A DNA stretch of 12,112 nt from Acidobacteriota bacterium (GTDB lineage Bacteria; Acidobacteriota; Vicinamibacteria; Vicinamibacterales; UBA2999), in the NCBI GenBank assembly GCA_013140955.1, contig JABFRY010000260.1:1-12112 (forward strand), read 5' to 3'. Made by a program: the position numbers and the translations under genes. Of the stretch, positions 6,132 through 12,112 are shown in pieces. How positions within the stretch are numbered: the first letter of the stretch is position 1; each line of letters opens with the position of its first letter. The notes under the pieces were generated by a model. It ran no database searches. It was given only the letters and a program-made list of their open reading frames with translations, and was not told the DNA's origin.

Positions 6132-6932
6132 ATGACCCTGCCCCCGGTTCCGGCCGACTTCCACTGGCACCCTGAACCCTGGGGCGCCTCCCTGCGCTGT
6201 CGGCCATTTGCCGCCATCGCCAGGCATCTGTTCACGACCAGGCAGCTGGCCATCCCTCAGGACGAGGCGTGGGACCAGGTGTCGGCCAGTCTCGGCGAGG
6301 CGCCTCCACGCGTGGCCAGGGTCCGTCAGGTCCACGGCAACGACGTCCTGGTGATTCGGGCCGGCTCCGACACGTGGCGGGGGCAACCCGACGTGGAGGC
6401 CGATGCCGTCGTCACCGACGACCCGGCCCTGGCGGTGGCAGTGCTGGCGGCCGATTGCCTGCCGCTGCTCGTGGCCGACCGACACGGGCGGGCCGTGGGC
6501 GCCGTGCACGCGGGGTGGCGGGGCACGGCCGCGGCCGTGGCGGTGAAGGCCGTCAACGCCCTGGAGCGGGAGTTCGGGTGCCACCCGTCGGACCTGTCGG
6601 TCGTCATCGGGCCAGGGATCGGCGCCTGCTGCTACGAGGTGGGGACCGAGCTCGTCGATGCCTTTGCCAGCGCCGGGCACGGGCGCCATCTCATCGAGCG
6701 ATGGTTCTCGTCGCCGCCCCCCGCGCGCGGAAGCCGGCAGAGGCATGCCCTCACGCTCGACCTGGCGACGGCCAATGTCGACCAGCTCGTGCTGGCCGGG
6801 GTCCCCGCGGAGGCGGTGCACGTCGCATCGCTGTGCACCGCGATGCATCCGACGGTGCTCACGTCGTACAGGGCAGAAGGGACATCGGCTGGCCGGCTTG
6901 CCGGCGTCGTGGCGCTGCCTCCGCGCCGCTGA
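6132..6932 (+). CDS. pgeF: PgeF/YfiH/LACC1-family protein (peptidoglycan editing factor or purine nucleoside enzyme)
   Basis: The family (DUF152, often called multicopper polyphenol oxidase) includes E. coli YfiH, reported to remove wrongly built UDP-MurNAc-L-Ser, and human LACC1/FAMIN, a purine nucleoside enzyme. The 266-residue product has all the signature parts: RQVHGN with His68, LAADCLPLLVAD with Cys109, AVHAGWRGT with His126, VIGPGIGACCYEVG (158-171), and the closing SLCTAMHPTVLTSYRAEG..AGR. His68, Cys109 and His126 are the expected metal or catalytic trio. ATG 6132 is the first plausible start; no Shine-Dalgarno precedes it. It is divergent from acpS. Family members (ylmD in Bacillus) also occur near ftsZ, as here, 2.9 kb away. 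Family membership is firm; the exact substrate is not shown by sequence. Confidence 0.92.
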   Translation: MTLPPVPADFHWHPEPWGASLRCRPFAAIARHLFTTRQLAIPQDEAWDQVSASLGEAPPRVARVRQVHGNDVLVIRAGSDTWRGQPDVEADAVVTDDPALAVAVLAADCLPLLVADRHGRAVGAVHAGWRGTAAAVAVKAVNALEREFGCHPSDLSVVIGPGIGACCYEVGTELVDAFASAGHGRHLIERWFSSPPPARGSRQRHALTLDLATANVDQLVLAGVPAEAVHVASLCTAMHPTVLTSYRAEGTSAGRLAGVVALPPRR

Positions 6933-6972
6933 CAAGACGCTGGTCTGGCGAGTCGACTGGCGCGTGACGTGA

Positions 6973-7001
6973 CCGTCCTCGGCTGGAGCGGGCGAGGACG
7001 G
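6973..7001. terminator. Hairpin between convergent pgeF and zinc-ribbon gene
   Basis: CCGTCCTCG (6973-6981) pairs perfectly with CGAGGACGG (6993-7001) over an 11-base loop, in the 93-bp gap where pgeF and the zinc-ribbon gene converge. It could end transcripts from both sides. No T-run follows on either strand. Confidence 0.55.
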
Positions 7002-7025
7002 CTCCGTGCGGGGCGGAGAAGGCGG

Positions 7026-7778
7026 CTATGACGGGGATGCCGCCGACGCGTCGGGCTGCTCGGCAGGCGGGGGCGGCACGTAGTAGAGGATGCGCCGGCA
7101 GCTGTCGCACTGCATGATGCTGTCGTTCTGGCGCACCAGCTGGAAGACCTGGGGCCGCAGGCGGACGTGGCACTCCGTGCAGAGGCCGTCCCTGGTGGCT
7201 TCCGACACCGCGATGCCCTTGCGGACGCGCGCGACCTGCTCGAACAGGGCCACGGCGGTCGCCGACATCCCGGGGATGAGGTCTGCGCGAGCCCGGAGCG
7301 CGGCCTCGAGCGTGGCCGTCGTTTTCGAGAACTCTTCCTGGAGCGCCGCCTTCTCGCGATCCAGGTCCTGTCGTTCTGCCGCGAGGGCGCTCTCGGCGGC
7401 CTTCACGTCGGCAGCCAGGCCGTCGGCTTCGACCATCGACTCGAGCACCTTCTCCTCGACCGCTCCGAGTTCCTGCTCGGCGACCTCGATCTCCTTCTGC
7501 ATCGCCTGGTACTCGCGGTTGGTCTTCACCGACGGCAGCTGCTCCCGGTACTTGGAGAGGCGCCCCTGAAACACGGCCGCCTCCTTCTCGAGCACCCGCC
7601 TCGCGTCCTGGCACGCCTGCAGTCTGTCCTTGGCCACCTGCACCGCCTGCGTCGCGGCACTGAGCCGCTGGTCCATGGCGTCCAGTCGTGCCGGGTGCGC
7701 GGCCACTGCGCGCCTGGCCTCACCGATGATCGTGTCGATTCGCTGGAGTTCGATGAGGGACGTGAGGTCTGGTGACAT
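7026..7778 (-). CDS. Coiled-coil C4-type zinc-ribbon protein (HP0958/CdsZ family)
   Basis: The 250-residue product has a long, heptad-like, Glu/Lys/Arg/Ala-rich region (about residues 5-165) expected to form an antiparallel coiled coil, and a C-terminal zinc ribbon with C200-x2-C203 and C224-x2-C227. The middle motif LPSVKTNREYQAMQKEIE (81-98) and LCTECHVRLRPQ are typical of COG1579. Studied relatives are Helicobacter HP0958 (FlgZ), which binds RpoN and flagellin mRNA, and chlamydial CT398 (CdsZ), which also binds RpoN; in most bacteria the role is unknown, probably nucleic-acid or protein binding. I chose ATG 7778, with GGAG three bases before it (a rather short spacing). An in-frame extension to 7829 would run into the tRNA and is rejected. 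It lies 20 bases downstream of the tRNA and may share its transcript. Confidence 0.88.
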   Translation of the reverse strand: MSPDLTSLIELQRIDTIIGEARRAVAAHPARLDAMDQRLSAATQAVQVAKDRLQACQDARRVLEKEAAVFQGRLSKYREQLPSVKTNREYQAMQKEIEVAEQELGAVEEKVLESMVEADGLAADVKAAESALAAERQDLDREKAALQEEFSKTTATLEAALRARADLIPGMSATAVALFEQVARVRKGIAVSEATRDGLCTECHVRLRPQVFQLVRQNDSIMQCDSCRRILYYVPPPPAEQPDASAASPS

Positions 7779-7798
7779 GGACTCCACTGACAGCTGTA

Positions 7799-7871
7799 TG
7801 GGCCCGCCAGGATTCGAACCTGGGACCAACCGATTATGAGCCGGTCGCTCTAACCGCTGAGCTACGGGCCC
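7799..7871 (-). tRNA. tRNA-Ile2 (anticodon CAU, likely lysidine-modified)
   Basis: The - strand folds into a full cloverleaf of 73 bases. Acceptor arms are GGGCCCG/CGGGCCC, the D-arm GCTC/GAGC, the anticodon stem ACCGG/TCGGT with loop CTCATAA, and the T-arm CCAGG-TTCGAAT-CCTGG; the discriminator is A and CCA is not encoded. The anticodon is CAU, shared by Met and Ile2 tRNAs. It lacks initiator features (the anticodon stem has no run of three G-C pairs, and base pair 1-72 is G-C). I favour Ile2, read as AUA after TilS makes lysidine, because C4-G69 and C5-G68 are the known TilS recognition pairs. The 8-base D-loop and the stretch CTCATAATCG..TTGGTC also match E. coli ileX rather than elongator Met. 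It sits between rpoD and the zinc-ribbon gene. Confidence 0.9.
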
Positions 7872-7901
7872 GCAACGCGCATCGGTCGCGCGAGCGGAGA
7901 A

Positions 7902-7948
7902 TCACACGACACCGGCCCACCCTGCGTGTCGGGCATGGTGTCGTGTGA
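7902..7948 (-). terminator. Strong hairpin between rpoD stop and the tRNA
   Basis: TCACACGACACC (7902-7913) and GGTGTCGTGTGA (7937-7948) form a perfect 12-bp stem, with a second inner stem GCCC/GGGC (7915-7918 and 7931-7934). It starts 19 bases after the rpoD stop in its transcription direction. On the - strand the stem is followed by TTCTCC, a poor T-run. The most likely role is ending or stabilising the rpoD transcript; it could also be a processing site ahead of the tRNA. Confidence 0.65.
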
Positions 7949-7967
7949 CCCGGACGATGGAGCGTGC

Positions 7968-9668
<1,701 letters not shown>

Positions 9669-9675
9669 GGTCCAT

Positions 9676-9680
9676 CCTCC
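9676..9680 (-). promoter_or_regulatory. Shine-Dalgarno GGAGG for rpoD
   Basis: GGAGG on the - strand is seven bases before the TTG start. An ATG (9673-9675) directly abuts it but is out of frame and reaches a stop after five codons, so this site is best spaced for the TTG. Confidence 0.75.
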
Positions 9681-9697
9681 GGTGTGGGCGGCGTCTC

Positions 9698-11461
9698 CTA
9701 CGCGAGCCCTTCAATCCGCTGCAGCAACTCTCTCTTCCGAGCCCAGAGGGCGTCGATCTCAGCCGCGTGCTGTTCGGCGCCGAGCTGCTGCAACCGGTCC
9801 ATTTCGTGCTGGATCGCCGCGCGCTCGCGCTCGTACCTCATCCGCCTCAGGTTCCTGGCGCAGCTGTGAACATCGTGGACCGGGGCTTCCCCTTCGCTCG
9901 CGATGCCGGTGACCAACTGCGCGTCCACCATGCTTAGACGCTCGAGGAGCACTGCAGGAGAGAAACCCGTATTTTTGTCCAGTTTACGCGCCAGATCCAG
10001 TACCGAACGCGAGGCCACGGTTTCGAAATCGGGCTCCTCGAGCTCCCGCAGGGCAAGCAGGCCAGCGGCAGGCTCATGGATCAGCCACCAGATCAGGCCC
10101 TTTTCGGCCTTGGTGACCTGCCCGAACGCGTGAGCCGGCTGTGTGGGCACCGTGGTCTGACGCTGAACGGCCGCCCTTCGAATCTGTGCACGGACGACCT
10201 CATCGGTAACCTGGGCCCTGAAGGCGAGCCGATCCGCGAACCGGTCCCGCATCGCCGCGTCTGGTATACGACTCGCGACAGGGAGCATTTCACCGAGGAA
10301 GCGCACGCGGCCCTCGTCGGTGTGCAGATCGTGCGCGCCCGCCGCGCGGTCCAGCAGGAACTCCAGGTACGGAATGGACTGGCGGAGCCGCTCCGCGTAG
10401 GCATCCCGCCCCTGCTCACGCACGAACGTGTCCGGGTCCTGGCCGGTGGGCAGGATGGCGACGTTCACGTCGAAGCCCTCCGAGACGAGGAGTTCACAGG
10501 ACTTCACCGTGGCTCCCTGGCCCGCCGCGTCCGGGTCGAAGCTGAGGACGACCCGCGAGGCGAACCGGCGGAGGAGCTGTGCCTGCTGTGGCGTGAGCGC
10601 CGTACCGCAGGAGGCCACCACCGCCTGATGGCCCGACTGATAGACCTGCGCGAAGTCGAAGTACCCCTCCACCAGGACGGCGAAGCCACCCTTGCGGATG
10701 GCTCCCTTTGCCAGATGGAGGCCGTACAGCGTCCGGCTCTTGCTGTAGATGGGTGTTTCCGGTGAATTGAGGTATTTGGGCTGCTGGTCCGCACCGAGCG
10801 CCCGCCCGCCGAAGGCAATCACCGAACCCGTGTCCCGGCAGATGGGGATCATCAGACGGTTTCTGAACCGGTCGGTGACGCTTCCGTCATCGCGCCTGAG
10901 GATGAGACCGGCCTTCAGGAGCGTGGCTTCGGGGAATCCCTGGCCGCGGAGGAACTGCCCCAGCGCATCGCGCCCGGCTGGCGCATAGCCGAGCCCGAGG
11001 GCTTCGGCGGTGGCCTCGCTCAGGCCGCGATCCGCGATCAGACGCCGCACCCGCGCCCCGCCCGCGCCCGCCAGCTGATCCCGGTACCAGGCCGCGGCGG
11101 ACTCGTGCACGCGAAGCAGGCCCTCGCGCTCGGCCGAGCCAGCCCGTTGGTCCGCGCTCTCCTCCAACTCGGGCAACGACATCCCGAACCGCTGGGCCAG
11201 CAGCTTCACGGCGTCCTGGAAGCCGACCCGCTCGTGCAGTTCCAGGAACTTGAGCACGTCGCCCCCGACGCCGCAGCCGAAGCAGTGGAAGAACCCCTTC
11301 TCCCGATTGACGTGGAACGACGGGGTCTTCTCGCCGTGAAACGGGCAGAGTCCCTTGTAGGTCGCTCCCGTCTTGCGCAGGGGGACGTAGTCCTGGATGA
11401 CCGTCACGATATCCGCCTGATGCTTCAGGTCGTCGATGAAGGTCTGGGGGAAGAGGGCCAT
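9698..11461 (-). CDS. dnaG: DNA primase DnaG
   Basis: DnaG makes the RNA primers used by the replisome. The 587-residue product is full length. The N-terminal CHC2-type zinc domain has C39, H42, C60 and C63 (GLCPFHGEKTPSF, FFHCFGCGVGGD). The RNA-polymerase basic domain includes DRFRNRLMIPICRDTGSVIA (198-217) and PKYLNSPETPIYSKSRTLYG (228-247). The TOPRIM core has the catalytic Glu265 in VEGYFD and Asp309/Asp311 in SFDPDAAG, then ILPTGQDPDTFVRE (337-349). The last 150 residues are the less conserved helicase-binding region. ATG 11461 starts four bases after the mutS2 stop; GGGA eight bases upstream, within mutS2, may serve as ribosome site. It precedes rpoD by 29 bases, the usual dnaG-rpoD pairing. 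Confidence 0.97.
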   Translation of the reverse strand: MALFPQTFIDDLKHQADIVTVIQDYVPLRKTGATYKGLCPFHGEKTPSFHVNREKGFFHCFGCGVGGDVLKFLELHERVGFQDAVKLLAQRFGMSLPELEESADQRAGSAEREGLLRVHESAAAWYRDQLAGAGGARVRRLIADRGLSEATAEALGLGYAPAGRDALGQFLRGQGFPEATLLKAGLILRRDDGSVTDRFRNRLMIPICRDTGSVIAFGGRALGADQQPKYLNSPETPIYSKSRTLYGLHLAKGAIRKGGFAVLVEGYFDFAQVYQSGHQAVVASCGTALTPQQAQLLRRFASRVVLSFDPDAAGQGATVKSCELLVSEGFDVNVAILPTGQDPDTFVREQGRDAYAERLRQSIPYLEFLLDRAAGAHDLHTDEGRVRFLGEMLPVASRIPDAAMRDRFADRLAFRAQVTDEVVRAQIRRAAVQRQTTVPTQPAHAFGQVTKAEKGLIWWLIHEPAAGLLALRELEEPDFETVASRSVLDLARKLDKNTGFSPAVLLERLSMVDAQLVTGIASEGEAPVHDVHSCARNLRRMRYERERAAIQHEMDRLQQLGAEQHAAEIDALWARKRELLQRIEGLA

Positions 11462-11465
11462 CGCG

Positions 11466-12112
11466 TCAGTCCCGCAGCTCGACGGTCGTCACGCCGCCGC
11501 CACCCTGTGCGGGAGGGGCAGGCTCGCAGCGCGCCACCATCGGATGCTCGCGGAGAAAGGCGGTGAGCGCCCGTCGGAGCTGTCCGGTGCTGTGCCCGTG
11601 AATGACGCGGAGCGAGCGGCGATCGGTGACCAGCGACTCGTCGATGAACCGCTCGACCCGGGTGAGGGCCTCGTCCACCGTGCAGCCGATGACGTTGATC
11701 TCACCGCCCAGCTGCTCCCTGGGCTGGAGGTCCACGTTCACGCTCACGCTGCCTGCGCCAGCGGGCGCGACGACACGAAGATCGGCCGTGGCGGCCCGCA
11801 ACCGCTTGCCCCGCACGTCCACGTCTGCCTGGCCGCCAACGACCTGCAGGACCGTGCCCTCGAGACCGAGCGGCGCAACCACGACCCGTGCGCCGGGCGC
11901 GAGCGTCAGGGCGCCCCCGGCCGGTGCGGCCGGCAACGGCTCGACGGCCTCGAGGCCCGCATCACGTCGTGCCCTCGACGAGGCCTCTTCGAGGGCTGCC
12001 CGTGCCTGGGCCCTCGCGGCGCCCGCCTCACCGGTGTTGAGGCGGGGCATGGCCGTGGCGGCCGCCTGCCCCGCGAGCTCCGACACGCGCGACTTCAGCT
12101 CGCCGATCACTC
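11466..12112 (-). CDS. mutS2: MutS2-family protein, C-terminal part (5' end outside the window)
   Basis: MutS2 is a MutS-like ATPase with a C-terminal Smr nuclease domain, linked to recombination control and, in Bacillus, to rescue of collided ribosomes. Only the last 214 residues are visible; the ATPase core lies beyond the window. The first 50 or so residues are Ala/Arg/Glu-rich helix, as in the coiled-coil after the ATPase. A KOW-like barrel follows (GARVVVAPLGLEGTVLQV and DVRGKRLRAATADL, about 73-111). The Smr domain occupies about 137-195 (EINVIGCTVDEALTRVERFI, LRVIHGHSTGQLRRAL), and the end VTTVELRD is typical of the family. The LDLR motif of some Smr domains reads INVIG here, and HGxGTG reads HGHSTG. 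The gene is four bases from dnaG, so the two are almost certainly co-transcribed. Confidence 0.92.
   Translation of the reverse strand, partial: VIGELKSRVSELAGQAAATAMPRLNTGEAGAARAQARAALEEASSRARRDAGLEAVEPLPAAPAGGALTLAPGARVVVAPLGLEGTVLQVVGGQADVDVRGKRLRAATADLRVVAPAGAGSVSVNVDLQPREQLGGEINVIGCTVDEALTRVERFIDESLVTDRRSLRVIHGHSTGQLRRALTAFLREHPMVARCEPAPPAQGGGGVTTVELRD

Noticed and set aside
6115..6207. N-terminal extension of acpS to 6207
   Set aside because: It would overlap pgeF, and AcpS proteins begin with the IIGLGLD strand, which starts exactly at the GTG 6114; Asp9 and Glu58 numbering then agree with the family.
7630..7839. Short + strand frame ending GPPGFEPGTNRL
   Set aside because: This ending is the well-known false translation of the complement of a tRNA gene; the rest is antisense to the zinc-ribbon gene.

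Overview
This 12.1 kb window is a densely packed, GC-rich stretch of bacterial chromosome made almost wholly of conserved housekeeping genes. I see no insertion sequence, phage gene, CRISPR array or toxin-antitoxin pair. FtsQ implies a cell with a periplasm-facing divisome. The gene content, the MutS2/DnaG/RpoD block and the GC-rich style suggest a free-living Gram-negative such as an Acidobacteriota (possibly Vicinamibacteria-like). That placement is an impression, not a phylogeny; Myxococcota or other former deltaproteobacteria are not excluded.

Layout. Positions 1-3261 (+ strand) carry the division genes ftsQ (5' end cut by the window), ftsA and ftsZ. They are tightly coupled: ftsA starts inside the end of ftsQ, and ftsZ follows after 49 bp with a good Shine-Dalgarno. 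After ftsZ there is an 11-bp inverted repeat, then a + strand radical SAM gene whose N-terminal domain resembles a B12-binding fold. It converges on a small - strand gene (5219-5518) that looks like a divergent SpoVG-type nucleic-acid-binding protein. Next come acpS (- strand) and pgeF (+ strand), transcribed divergently from only 17 bp, with a perfect TATAAT inside the acpS coding region pointing at pgeF.

The right half is all on the - strand. In transcription order it reads mutS2 (5' part outside the window), dnaG, rpoD, a strong 12-bp hairpin, a tRNA with anticodon CAU (best read as the lysidine-type tRNA-Ile2), and a coiled-coil/C4-zinc-ribbon protein of the HP0958/CdsZ family. This resembles the classical macromolecular synthesis operon (dnaG-rpoD), but mutS2 takes the place of rpsU upstream. 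rpoD uses a TTG start with a perfect GGAGG, and a five-codon out-of-frame mini-ORF overlaps that start.

How the genes fit together: FtsA anchors FtsZ filaments to the membrane and FtsQ links them to septal wall synthesis. PgeF is a proposed wall-precursor editing enzyme, and AcpS activates acyl carrier protein for lipid synthesis. DnaG and RpoD start replication primers and bulk transcription. I do not see a clearly new multi-gene system. The items most worth a second look are the SpoVG-like small protein, the rpoD start region, the repeat structure behind ftsZ, and the acpS/pgeF divergent junction. No stretch longer than about 215 bp lacks a gene.
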